Shown here piece by piece: positions 1 to 12,700 of a DNA stretch of 64,000 nt. Made by a program: the position numbers and the translations under genes. This stretch comes from Copromyces sp. CBS 386.78 (lineage: Eukaryota; Ascomycota; Sordariomycetes; Sordariales; Sordariaceae): positions 86,413-150,412 of the forward strand of contig MU839192.1 of assembly GCA_030685235.1 (NCBI GenBank). The letters are read 5' to 3'. The notes beneath the pieces were generated by a model that did no database searches, was not told where the DNA came from, and saw nothing but the letters and a program-made list of their open reading frames with translations. The stretch's first letter is position 1, and each line of letters opens with the position of its first letter.

Positions 1-903
1 AATATTAAACATATTACCTTTGGCCGTATTAAGAGTTCTATAAGGCTCTAAATTAATAGCCGTAATATAAATACCCCAAAAAGCAGCAAATATATCTTTA
101 CTTTCAGCCGTTTCGAACTAAACTTTAAATATACCTTTATACTAATAAAAACCGTAATTATAAAAACTACTGCGAGCCTACTATTTATACCGGTCCTAAT
201 AATTAATAATACGGAACTTCGGTTTAAAGATATACTCCCGAAATACATCGTACTTCTTCCAAAAATACTATATACCAATTACTAAGTTATTACAAAGATT
301 CTCCTATACAATTTTACCCCGCTAACGCTTATTACTATCTAACTATTTATTATATTAAAATATAAGCCTAATTAACGACTACTAATATAAATCAGCGGGG
401 GTAAAGGTTATAAAAAGGGAAGGTATACTAAGCCTATAGATAAATACTTCTAAATTCTATTTTTTAATTCCTTAATAGGGCTGGGTACCACGTAAAATAT
501 CTATATATTTTATAATAGACCTAAAAATCTACTCCCCTTAATCTATACGGCCTTCGAACGTAGCCTTAAATTCTTTAACCTAAAAAATACCCTATTTAAT
601 ATTATAACGAATATAAAAAGAACTCTTCTAATTAACTTGGCCGCGTATTAAGGTATTGAAAATAATAAAACGAAAATGGGGGTAGCGAATATAACGGCTA
701 TCCTTCTACTTTATAGCATATTTAATATAATTACTATATAATACCTCGTATAAATATTAAATAATAAAGTTAGCCTTACTTTAGGGATATAGGGTTAGGA
801 ATACCTAAAAAAAAGAAATTTATAATCTATTAAATTCACTAATAGGGGTAGGCCTAACGAATTTTAATATTTATATAAAACTGCGAATACGACCCTACTT
901 ATC
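1..903 (-). pseudogene. Helitron Rep/helicase protein, Helitron_like_N and HUH region (RIP-degraded, continues off left edge)
   Basis: Minus-strand reading with TAA/TAG taken as former CAA/CAG gives a clear Helitron_like_N domain. Visible blocks are RYPHFRFIIFNTLIRGQ, then RGTQPY, then FITFTPADLY, then KFRII..DRY and finally the HUH region. The HUH signature (His-x-His-Gly in the family) reads F-Y-N-Y-G at 154-162, so both catalytic histidines have become tyrosine by CAC/CAT to TAC/TAT change. The frame joins directly to 22664-24866 across the Gy1 insertion at the duplicated TTATC. The Rep tyrosine motifs and the SF1 helicase would follow to the left of the window. Dead gene; family assignment is firm, the exact subfamily is not. 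Confidence 0.85.
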
Positions 904-1145
904 TATCACAGGATTACTTGTAATGGCACCACTGGGTACTGCGTACACGACTAGGCATAGCCAGTCGTGCCCATTGGCTATTGGCCAATAGGATTGTACA
1001 TATATACTAGTAGGCCTCGGTCTAGATCTAGGTACGGTATAGCTTACCCTATATCTAGACCGCACTCCTCCCTCCTCTCCTTCTTTCCTTCTTCGTACAA
1101 CTACGTATATCTAACTATACCCCTAATAATATTATCCCCGTAATA
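904..1145 (+). repeat. Gy1 5' LTR (242 bp)
   Basis: Begins TATCACAGGATTAC and ends CCCCGTAATA. The ancestral ends were probably TGTCAC...GTGACA, a 6-bp inverted terminus. It aligns along its full length with 22422-22663. It contains two adjacent perfect hairpins: CACGACT (946-952) with AGTCGTG (963-969), and ATTGGC (973-978) with GCCAAT (984-989). It is followed by ATTAATTATACCTT, a possible primer-binding site also seen in Gy2/Gy3. Confidence 0.95.
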
Positions 1146-1149
1146 ATTA

Positions 1150-2930
1150 ATTATACCTTACTATTACGCTACGCGCGTACACCTCAAAATAAATTTATCG
1201 CCGCTACCGTCGTAAGTATCTCCAATAAGCCTACAATTTCGTCATACCGCGACCAAAATTAAAATCCGTCGTACAGCGATTATACCTCTCTTTTATCGCA
1301 TCGCAATTATACCTCTTTTTCGTCGCTACAAGGTAGCTAACGGATATTATTTATATTATAAAATAGCAAGTATTAATTAGAACGATTATAATTATTTAAA
1401 TAGCGGCCCCTATTACTAATTTCGACGTTGCTATTTCTACAATTAATACTATCGTCGGCTTTAAATACGAATAATTCTTCGAAAATATTACGGAAACCCT
1501 TAATAGTACCGCTCTCTAATACTTAAGTAACTTAATCGTAGAGGAAATCCTCAATACCGTTTCTAAATTCGCCCAATATATTACTTTTCCTTATATTATT
1601 ATTATTTTCGCGCAATTAATCTATACGGACTTAATTTAAGCCAATACGTTCGCTAGCGCCGCTTAAAATTCCTTCGAAGCCGCCTACTAGTAAATTGCTA
1701 ACTAAAAAAATATTATTACTAATTTTTAATAAGAATTCGCCAACCTTTAATAAGAGGTTTAATAGCTCCGTAATAATTTTATTATAGCCAACGAAATTAA
1801 TACTAAATTTAAAAAGACTATTAAAACTTAAATTAAAGCCCTTAAAAAAGCCGTTTACAATAAAGTTATTCCGTCCACTTCTATCCCCGCCCTTAATTCT
1901 AACGACGAAACTACTATAGCTATTCCGAAAACCCGTACGAATAAAGACCCCGCTATTTATACTAGTAAAGATACTTTTACTATTAAATATACCGAGTTTT
2001 TTTAAGATTAGCGTAATAAAATCTAATTATACTAATTTTAAAACGCTGGGTAGTTTAATTAGGATAAGCGTTATAAATCTATATAAATCCTTTTGTACTT
2101 TAGAAGTAACGCTTTTAAAATCCTATTACTATATATAATATTTATTATTAAAGAGGAGGATCCAATTAAATAGAAGTAGGAAGATGCGGATGCCCTCCTT
2201 ACCTATTTTAATATTAAATATAATTATATAGACCTTACTTTTGAAGTATATTGCGATTTCGAATTATTAAAAATAACTAAAGGTACGAAATAGTTGGATT
2301 TCGAAGATAAATTTATTATTATCGTTAATAAATACAATTTCGATAATACTATAAAGACCTATTATTTAAAAATGAAAATTACGAACGAAATTTGCGATAT
2401 TATTGCCTATTAGTAAAATACCCTAGCCTATAACGATTTTAATAGATAGTTTACCCTCTATTATAAATTCGCTACTAATTTAGAAGAGCGTAACTAGTAT
2501 AATAAAATTAATATTTATTTTAAGAACGGTAATATTAGTACCGGTAATACCGTTACCCCCGAACGTACTATTAATTAAAATAGTACTACTATAGATTTTA
2601 ACGTTATAAAAGCTATTAATATCCAATTATTTTATATAATTAATAAGGTAGTTATCGATTACCGTATATAGAACGGTCTTTATAAGCACTATATTAACCC
2701 TAATTATTATACTTATAAATATTGTAATAGTATTAATACCGGTATCCTTAAAGAGTAGAAGGAATACGATTATTATAATTATTGCGGTAAAAATAATAAT
2801 AATAATTATAGTAAACCCGCTATAGGCTAGACCGGCTATAATAATAATAATAATAATAGTATTCGCGTTAACGCTATCGCTACCAGTAAGCCCGCCATTC
2901 CCGCTATACCCCCCCGCTCCAATTCCTATC
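1150..2930 (+). pseudogene. gag: Gy1 gag (capsid/nucleocapsid)
   Basis: The plus frame before the protease shows a retrotransposon-gag-like capsid block, with segments such as YYLKMKITNEICDII and FNRQFTLYYKFATNLEERN. A CCHC zinc-knuckle relic follows at about 2771-2820 (Y-N-Y-C-G-K...N-Y-S-K-P, with expected Cys/His partly changed to Tyr/Asn). In-frame stops are TAA/TAG at former Gln codons. The start codon is not identifiable. Confidence 0.75.
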
Positions 2931-3109
2931 TAATTTACGGAATATAGCGTAGGAAATATACCGCCTCTCTATTAAATTACTTAGAAAGGCTATTATTTAT
3001 AGTAATAATAGAAGAGGAAGTAAATAATCTAATAGATTTAAAAGTAGTTCAATTTAAGAATTCAAATTTAAATAACTATAATAATAATTCTATTCTCTTT
3101 TCTATTTAA

Positions 3110-3500
3110 ATTATTTATAAACTATATAGTTAACGAAATAAGTATATTATTTTAATTAATAACGGATACTCTACCCTCGCTTTTATTAATTATAATTTTA
3201 CTATTCGCTATAATATCCTACTATTAAAGTTCTTTAAATTAAAGGTTTTATATTTAGTAAATAATATATTTAAAGACTTTATTACCTATTATTGCGAAAT
3301 CTAATTACGGATTAGTTATTATATAGAAACGATTACTATATTAATTTACGATTTAGATAACGACTATCCTATTATTTTAAGTATACTATAGTTTAAATTT
3401 TATAACCCTATAATATTATAATTAGATAGCGCCGTTACCTTTATTAACTACTATATTAACTATTACCTTCCCGTAGACCTTTTACCCTTTTTATAGCACG
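3110..3500 (+). pseudogene. Gy1 aspartic protease (retropepsin)
   Basis: The frame contains LINNGYSTLAFINYNF (3151-3198), where the family has a D-S-G catalytic triad. Here Asp and Ser both read Asn, so the active site is lost. The C-terminal block YPIILSILQF matches the I-L-G helix of gypsy proteases. Lies between the nucleocapsid relic and the pre-RT linker, as expected. Confidence 0.75.
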
Positions 3501-4395
3501 CCTTAAAGGTTTAAAAGTATATTTATACGCATTATTACGAAGCCGTATAAAATATAGCCGAAGACGACCGCTCTAACGCCCTAATTGCAAATCCCGCTTT
3601 AATCGCAGACCCTATCCTTATTATAAACCCCGTTCTTATTATAGACCCTATCCCTATTATAATTCTTAAATAATTTAAGCCTGCTATTTACTATACTATA
3701 GCTAAATAGCGAAAATCCGACCCCTACCACCGCGTTATAATACGTAAAATATATTTTTCAAACGAATTAATTAATCCCGCAGATATTAGGGATATAACGG
3801 CCGCTAGCTTTAATTAATTATACGAAAGGTATAACTTGCGAATATTCTATATTTCGTACTTAAAATTATATAAGATTTTGGAAGAGGCTAGGGCGGAAGA
3901 GGAAGCCTAGGCCAAAGAGGTAGAGGGGGGCGCTTTAGAGCTTAAGGAGTATAGAAACGATAAAGGCGTTATTAATAGAAAGGTAAAGATAAGAATTAAA
4001 TACAATAAATATAATTATAACTATAATATATTTAGCAGTTTAGCGAACTTTACCCTAGAAATAGAATAAGAAATTTAGGATAGTAATAGCGCTAAGTATA
4101 AGAAATTATTAAGTAAGCATTATTATTTATAAATTAATATTTACGCTAATAAAGGATTTAAAGTCGCTATCCGAATAATAAAGATCGTTAAATATATTTA
4201 TTTTAGCAATAATATAAATAAAGATTTTAAACGTTGTAAAGCTATTAAATTCGTTACTAGTATTATAAAGGAAAATGTAGCTAAATTTTATAAGAAGGCC
4301 GATAAATTGCCTAAAACCGACGCTTAAATTAAAGAGAAGTTTTTTAAATAATATTAGAATTATTTTAACATTTTTAGACTTCGTAACGCTACGGT
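3500..4395 (+). pseudogene. Gy1 pol, linker between protease and RT
   Basis: A charged linker (KILEEARAEEEAQAKEVE) is followed by a block ending KENVAKFYKKAD. A closely similar block (KENVLTFYKKAD) precedes the RT of Gy7, which indicates related families. Gy2 inserted at 4400; the frame resumes at 18768 as LPPYYFYNFKIEF. Confidence 0.65.
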
Positions 4396-4400
4396 CTTAC

Positions 4401-4632
4401 TATCACGGGTAGAGGGCGAGAGGTTGAGTGTAAATGTAGATATGCGTAATTGCACGAGGAGAGGAAAGGAAGAGAAGTGCAGAGGTGCGTTCGGGAGATA
4501 GGCCTTTATAGGACTCGAGCTATAAACTAGTGGGTCTATAGCGGGAGGCTGCAACTAATTAATTGAGATAGTAATAATAGTTTTAGAGAACTATTGTTAC
4601 TAGTATATATAATATAGGTTAACCCTATAATA
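4401..4632 (-). repeat. Gy2 3' LTR
   Basis: 232 bp, ends TATCAC and TAATA on the plus strand. It aligns with the three other copies at 7078, 14032 and 18536. It retains many G residues but has C->T changes in its right half, the opposite strand bias to the copy at 7078. In the minus orientation a CTATAAAGGCC TATA-like box lies next to a stem-loop with TTATAG/CTATAA arms. Confidence 0.95.
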
Positions 4633-7077
4633 CTACCCCTACCTAAAAAAAGCTATATAGTTAATTAAAGTTATATAAAATAATAAATAACCCTATTAAA
4701 CGTTTAATCTATCCGTAAAAAACTTCTATAGCCGCTAATTATAATAATTTATTCTTCCCTTCGTACTTCGCTAACGGAGCCTCCGCTTCTATAACCGGCT
4801 CTTCTTCTTTTAACGTCCTCCTTCGCTTCCGCTCCGCCGCTAACTAGTCTAGGGGTATTAGAACCTCCGGGTATACTTTGTAAAATTACCGTATTATATT
4901 AAGGGATATAGCCATATTAGTACGTAACTATTATAAAGGTTAATAAAATAGTACTTAAATGATAAAATATTCCTAACGACCGTTAACTACTTTATAATAA
5001 CCGTTAAATTTAATAAAATCCTATTCTACTAAATCCTCCTCGTTATTAATCTTTTTTATACTACGATTTTAATTTATACGAATGTCCTTTTATATTTCTA
5101 ACTATCTTGGAATATTTGCTTCGGCCTATAGTTTAATTTTATTAATATAGAAAGTCGGGCTGTACTTTATATTAATAGGGAGTCTAAATATAATTTTATA
5201 GTTATCTGCTTTAATAATTTCGAACGGGCCTTTATAAAAGGGAGTAAATTTCGCGTACGGTCGGCCGATATTGAAGTTTTCCGTATTAAATAGGACTTTA
5301 TTTCCCGTTTTATACTTTAGAATATCCGTCCTTCGAATATTAGCGTTAGCTTCGTATTATTATTAGGTTTACTTTATTTAATTTATAACGTATTCTAATA
5401 TTCTTTTAAAACAATTAGTAATTTCGTTTACCTTAAAATATTCTATTTACTATTAAATTAATAGATTTAGTGGGTATAATTTTACTAATTTAACGCTTAT
5501 ACGGGGGGTAGAAATTATAGTTAGTAAAGAAAAGGGATATTCCCGTTATTTTTAAAATTAAATTATTATTAACGAATTCTATAATTAATAATTAATTTAC
5601 TTAATTATCTTATACCTAATTAATATAAAAACGAAAGTATTTTTCTATTTCCGTATTAATACGCTTTATTTAATTATTAGTAGTTAAGTAGAACGCGGAA
5701 GAGGGCTTGAAAATAATTTTTAAGCGGGAGGATAGAATTTTCTAAAATTATAAAATAAATTAAGAGTTTCGGTCCGATATAATAAAGTCCGGGAAGCTAT
5801 AAATATTATAAATTCTTTTAATAAACTAGTCCGCCAATTTTTCGGCCGTAAGGCCGATAATAGGAATAAAATATCGTATTTTCGTTAAACAATTAACGAC
5901 GACGGCTACGTATTTAAACTTTTAACCCTAGCGTACGTAAGGAGTTAAAAGAGTAATATAATTTACAGAAATATTTTTTTATAATATAAAAGATACTACT
6001 AATAATTTTAAGAAATTGTATAAAGAGTATTATAATAATTTGAATTTAGTATATAGTAGGTAGGTTTTATAATAGGCTTTAACAGTATTAAATATCTTTA
6101 ATTAGAAGAAAAATTAAGAGAATAACGAATAAGTCTTTTTACGATTTAAATAGTTAACGGAAAGCGAATTATATACGTAGCGGAGGAATTAAAATTAAAG
6201 TTTAATATTATTAGGGTCGATAATAACGGCGCTTCGAAAGTAAGTTCGTCCTTATATTACCTTATATTTAGTAAAAGATATTTTCTTTAACTAATTCTTT
6301 ACTTCTTTAAATTATATACGGCGACCGGGGTCCGATAAGTAAATAAATAAATTTTATAAAAATACCAACTTCTTATAACTTTCCGTAATTAAATTATTAA
6401 TAGACTTATTATTTATTACTTCCAAATTATAAATATATTCGGTATTAATATTAATAACCTCTTCTCTATTCTTTAAAACGAAAGTTTTATTTACGAAAAT
6501 ATTATAATTGAATAAAACTTTATTTTTAACCAATAGTTATTTATTGGCCTCGTTTTTAAATAAGTCTTCCAATTTCCTATTTAAAATATTAGGGCGTACT
6601 TATAACGAATCCAGTTAGTATTTAATTGTAAAATTAAACCGGGAAAGGAAATAGGACTACTATATATAGTGAAGAATTAATTATTTATTAATTATAAAAG
6701 TCTTTAAAATTTTATAGTCTATAAAGACCTCGAATAATTATTATACCCCTTCGAATTCGGGGCGCTATTCTTCTAAAGCTTTAATAATAGCGAATAATTC
6801 TTTATTATAAATATTATAATTATATTCGGCTAAAGAATACCGCTAATTAAAATAGGTAATAGGGCGAAGGATACTATTATTATTATATTATAATAATATA
6901 CCTCTATATACCCAATTAAAAGCATTTATTTCTATAATAATCTATTTTAATTAATTGTAAATTCGAAGTACAGGTCTACTTGTAAAAGCCTTCTTTAATA
7001 CTTCGAAAGATTTTTAATACCGTTCCTCCTATTCTTATACTGCTGTTTTCTTAGTTAATTCGTATAATAAGCCGGCG
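4633..7077 (-). pseudogene. pol: Gy2 pol, C-terminal part: RNase H, integrase, chromodomain-like tail
   Basis: Read leftward. RNase H lies at the right end with the block YSLAEYNYNIYNKELF near 6790-6840. Integrase occupies about 5050-6500. The tail at about 4750-5000 has a weak chromodomain-like stretch (YVLIWLYPL), followed by a Lys/Arg/Glu-rich end. Gy3 interrupts the RT to RNase H connector at 7077; the frame continues at 14269. Domain limits inside the integrase are approximate. Confidence 0.75.
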
Positions 7078-7309
7078 TATCACGGGTAGAGGGCGAGAAG
7101 TTGAGTGTAAATGTAGATATACGTAATTGCACGAGGAGAGGAAAAGAAGAGAAGTATAGAAGTGCGTTCGGGAGATAGGCCTTTATAGGATTCGAACTAT
7201 GAACTAGTAGATCTATAGCGGGAGGCCGCAGCCAATTAACTGAAATAGTAACAATAGTCTTAGAAAACTATTATTACCAATATATACAATATAGGCTAAC
7301 CCTATAATA
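7078..7309 (-). repeat. Gy3 3' LTR
   Basis: 232 bp, TATCAC...ATAATA. Relative to the LTR at 4401, the differences in its right half are G->A here versus C->T there. Followed on the right by the pyrimidine-rich complement of the polypurine tract (CTACCCCTGC). Confidence 0.95.
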
Positions 7310-9750
7310 CTACCCCTGCTTAAAAGAAGCTATATAATTAACTAAAGTTATATAAAATAATAAATAACTTTATTAAACGTTCAATCCAATTATAAAAAAC
7401 TTCTATAACTATTAATTATAACGACCTCTTCCTCCTTTTATACTTCGTTAGCGGAATTTCCGCTTTTATAGCCGGCTCCTCCTCTTCCAACGTCCTCCTT
7501 CGCTTCCGCTCCGCCGCTAGCTAATTTAAGGGTATTAGAACTTTTAAATATATTTTGTAAAACTACTATATTATATTAAAGGATATAGTTATATTAGTAT
7601 ACGGCTATTATAAAGGCTAATAAAATAATATTTAAACGATAAAATATTCCTAATAACCGTTGGCCGCTTTACGGCAATTATTAATTTTAACGAAATCCTA
7701 TTCTACCGAATCCTCTTCGTTATTAATCCTCCTTATACTACGACTTTAATTTATACGAACGTCCCTTTCCTATACTTTTAACTATCCTAAAATACTTATT
7801 TTAATTTATAATTTAATTTTACTAATATAAAAGGTAGGATTATACTTTATATTAACCGGTAGTTTAAATATAATCCTATAGTTATTTACTTTAATAATTT
7901 TAAACGGGCCTTTATAAAGGGGGGTAAATTTTACGTACGGTTAACCGGTATCGAAATTTTCTATATTGAACAAAATTTTATCTCTTGTTATATACTTTAG
8001 AATATTTATCCTTCGAATATTAATATTAGCTTCGTACTATTATTAAATTTACTTTATTTAATCCGTAATATATTTTAATACTCTTTTAAAATAATTAACG
8101 ATTTTATTAACTTTAAAATACTCTGCTTACTATTAAACTAATAAATTTAGCGGGTATAGTTTCGTTAATTCAACGCCTATATAAGCGTAGAAATTATAAT
8201 TAATAAAGAAAGGGGATACTCCCGTTATTTCAAATATTAAATTATTATTAGCGAACTCTATAATTAGCAACTAATTTACCTAATTATTTTATACTTAATT
8301 AATATAAAAACGAAAGTATTTCTCTATTTCCGTATTAATATACTCTGTCTAACCGTTAATAGTTAAATAAAATATAGAAGAAGGTTTAAAAATTACTTTT
8401 AAACGGGAAAATAGAGCTTTCTAGAATTATAAAATAAATTAAGAGTTTCGGTCCGATATAATAGAATCTAAAAAGCCGTAAATATTATAAATCCTCTTAA
8501 TAAACCGGTCTGCTAATTCTTCGGCCATAAAGCTGATAATAAGGATAAAATATCGTATTTTCGTTAAATAATTAACGATAACGGCTACGTATTTAAATTC
8601 TTAACCTTAACGTACGCAAGGAATTAAAGGGGTAATATAATTTACGGAAATATCTTTCTATAATACGAAAAGTACCGCTAACGGCTTTAAAAACCTATAT
8701 AGAGAGTATTATAATAGTTTAAATTTAATATACGGCAAGTAGGCTTTATAATAGGCCTTAATAATACTAAATATCCTTAATTAGAAGAAAGATTAAGAGA
8801 ATAACAAATAAGTCTTTTTATAATTTAAATAATTAATAAACGGCGAATTGTATACGCGGTAAAAAAATTAAAATTAAAGTTTAATATTATTAAAATCGAC
8901 GATAATAGTACTTCGAAAGTAAATTCGTCCTTATATTACCTTATATTTAACGAAGGATACTTTTTTTAATTAATTCTTTACTTCTTTAAATTATACGTAG
9001 CGACCGGAATTTAATAAATAAACGAATAAATCTTATAAGAATATTAATTTTTTATAATTCTTTATAATTAAATTATTAATAAATTTATTATCTATTATTT
9101 CTAAATTGTAAATATATTCGGTCTTAATATTAATAATTTCCTCTCCGCTCTTTAAAACGAAAATTCCGTTTATAAAAATATTATAATTGAATAAAACCTT
9201 ATTTTTAGTTAATAGCCGCTCGTCGGCCTCGTTTTTAAATAAATCCTTTAATTTCCTATTTAAAGTGTTAAGGCGTATTTATAACGAACCCGGCTAATAT
9301 TTAATTATAAAATTAAATTAGGAAAGGAAATAAGATTATTATATATAGTGGGGAATTAGCTATTTATTAATTATAAAAGTTTTTAAAGTTTTATAATCTG
9401 TAAAGACTTTGAATAGTTATTATACCCTTTTGAATTCGGGGCGCTACTCTTTTAAAATTTTAATAATAGCGAATAACTTCTTATTATAAATATTATAATT
9501 ATATTCGGCTAAAGAATACTGCTAGTTAAAATAGGCGATAAAACGAAAAATATTATTATTATTGTATTATAATAATATACTTCTATATACTTAATTAGAA
9601 ATATCTATTTCTATAATGGTCTATTTTAATTAATTGTAAATCCGAAATACGGGTCCATTCGTAAAAACCTTTTTTAAAGTTTCGAAGGATCTTTAATACC
9701 GTTCTTCCTATTCCTATCCCGCTATTTTCTTAATTAATTCGTATAATAGG
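7310..9750 (-). pseudogene. pol: Gy3 pol: RNase H, integrase, C-terminal tail
   Basis: The minus strand gives RNase H at about 9230-9700 with the same NYNIYNKE block as Gy2, then integrase through about 7750, then a basic tail at about 7430-7520. Colinear with 4633-7077. Integrase limits are approximate; no intact catalytic triad was verified. Confidence 0.7.
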
Positions 9751-12700
9751 CCGGCGATAATAGAGAAATATTTAATAAAACGATAATAGAAATTAATGAA
9801 GCTTAAGAAGCGTTAGAACGACCTCTTAGAATCTAGAACTTCCTATATTGTAATTATAAAAACCTTTTTTAAATCTATTTCGAAACTATTTAAAGTAATA
9901 ATAAGACCTAAATACTTAATTCGCTATATATAAAATTCGTATTTATTAATATTAATTTAGAATCCTATTTTAATTATCCTTTATAAAACCTCCCTAATGT
10001 ATTTTTTATATTCTTCTTCGTTATTGGAATAAATTAAAACGTTATTAAAATAAGTAGTGGCGTAAACGTCGAAAATATTGTATAGGATATTATTAATATA
10101 ATTTTAAAAGGTTTTTAATACGCCTTATAAATTAAAAAGATATATAATAAATTTGTAAAGACTAAAGCGGGTAATAAAGGCGGTAAACTATTTATACCCT
10201 TCCTTAATGCGAATTTTATTAAACGTAGTAATAATATCGAACTTCGTAAAGATTTTTACTTTATAAATCGTATTAAAAATCTCTTTAATTAGCGGCAACG
10301 GATAATATATTTTTAATATAATATTATTAATACTACGGTAATCTATATAAATATAAATTCCGCCTCCGGGTTTTTTAATTAATAAGAAGGGGGAAGCGGC
10401 CGTAAATTGTAACGGCCGGATAAACTTCTTTTTTAAATTATTATTAATCTACTTCTTAATAATAATTACTTCTATAAATAATATATATTGAAATTATATA
10501 TTAGGAGGTTACTTTCCTAATTATAATTCGATTTTATAATTGTACGAACGATAGGGAGGGATTTTCTCCGCTAGCGAAGGTAAGAAAGCGGCAATTTCGT
10601 TAATATATTTTTATCCTTTAAAATAGTTTAAAATTTTAATAATCTCCTCCTTAATTTTTAACGGCCGGTCTACTTTATTAAGAAATTTCTTTATATCTTC
10701 TTTATTAATTTTAATTAAGTATATTTATTGGATAATTTCTTTATATATAGGCGTATTAGTTTCGAAATTCCCGGTAAAATTAACCGCTTTAATTAAGATT
10801 GCGGCTTCGTAGGTATTTTTTAAAGTATAAATATTAATTATTTTATTAATAAAATTATAGAATATAGAGGGTAGACTTTCTTTATATTTCCTTTTATCGC
10901 CCTTTATAATATTATTAATTATTTCTTTAGTTAAATTTAAATCCTGAAAATCTATTATAGCCGCTAATTTCTCAATTTCGGCGTAATTTATAACGTACGG
11001 TTGTAATTGCTCTTTTTCGCAAATAAAATTAAATATAGCTGCGTTGAATATTTTAATATTATTAGGATTAAATTTATAATTGGGTTTACAAAAACGGCGG
11101 TATTAGGGGCGAATTATATTAATTAAAACGCGGCGGCTATTTATACGTATATAAAATTCGTAAAACGTAGGGTTCTTAATTTTAATAAGGAGAGCGGCGG
11201 TATTAATAATAGTAATTTTAAATTTAGCCTTCCGGGCTATTAATATTTTAATAGGAATAGGGATTATATAATAGCCGGTCTTAAAATCGATCTTAGATTT
11301 AATAGCGGTAGGAGGGAGTTCGAGAGCGGATAAAGGCTCTAGAGCGGACGAAGGCTCTAGAACGGGTTCCGCCGCAATTTGTTTAATTTTCTCTTTTTTA
11401 ATAACTAGAGGGCGAGAATCCTCCTTTTTAATAATTGGAGAGGGAGATTCGGTCTCCTCCTTTTTAATAATTAGAGAGGGAAGTTTAATCTCTTCCTTCT
11501 TAATTGGCGGGATAGGTATTTAGCGAATGGAGGCTACCGAAACCCGGTTAGTAAGGGCTTTAAGTGCTACTATTTAATATTTAGGGAGATTTATTAGTAA
11601 GTAGCGGCTTCGGTAAGTAGTATAGTTAAAGTATATATTATATTGCTCGTAGTCGATTTCTAGCCGATGGTATTGTATTTATAGGAAGTTTAAAATAATT
11701 AAATATTTCTTAGAAATATTGTAAATTAAGAAGGTAATAATTTCTTCGTAATAGCCGATCTGGAATTTAATTGTTATTCCTTTAAAAATAATACCCTTAA
11801 TTATTCCGTTAGTAAGAACGAACTTTTTCGCTTTTAGTAATTAGAAATAGGGAAGGTTATTTTTAATAATAAAAGAGTGATTAATAAATGTAAAAGCGGA
11901 ATAATTGTTATTAATAAAGGTAATATAATAATTTTTATATAAATAAATTATAATATAAGAGGATAAAAGTATTAAATTTGGGGAAGTAGAATTATTTAAT
12001 AATTAAATTTTAATTTCCTTTAAACCTTTTAGCTCTATAGAGCCTAAAATTCGTCTTTTAAATATAACCCGGCCAGGCTTCTATACGTAATTATATATAG
12101 AGGCTAGGCGTTTTCCTAATTGTTATAATATTTTTTATTAATGGTGGGCTTAGCGGGGGTAATTAGAATAGCTGGGGTAATTAGAGCGGTATTAGTAGCG
12201 TAGACCTGCTTTTAATTACGACCCTTATTACGATTTTTATTCTTTAATTTCTTATTAATAGAGTATTAGGGGCTTTAGGAATTATAATTGATTGAAGCGG
12301 TATAATTACGGGTAATATAGCCGGGCTTATTATAATAATAGTAAAAGCTATTTTAGGAACGTTAATCGAGAATATCTTTATAAATAAAGATTACGAAATT
12401 AATAACGTTTAAATTTATTTTATTACTACTTTAATTAATAAGGACGTTATCGGTAGAAAGTTTAGCGTTAAAGCGATTTCCGCTACTATTATTATTATTA
12501 GTACTGTTACTGGGATTAAAGAAATAATTCGTTATCTTTTAACGATAATCTGCGTTTTTAAGGTTATTAGTAACGTTATAATAAATTTCGAATTAATATT
12601 TAAAATTATTATTAGGGGGAAGGTCGTAGTAAGCGAAAACGTTATAGAGACGTTTATTAATTTTATTTTAGAAATAATAGACTTTTATTAAATTATTAAA

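Noticed and set aside
48..278. 76-codon minus ORF
   Set aside because: Wrong frame of the Helitron Rep domain; the real frame has RIP stops but carries the motifs.
4490..4540. tRNA-like TTCGA loop with stem in the Gy2/Gy3 LTRs
   Set aside because: Only a T-arm-like hairpin is present; no acceptor, D or anticodon arms. Better explained as LTR promoter context.
4360..4554. 64-codon minus ORF
   Set aside because: Lies across the Gy1/Gy2 LTR junction; not in any coding frame of either element.
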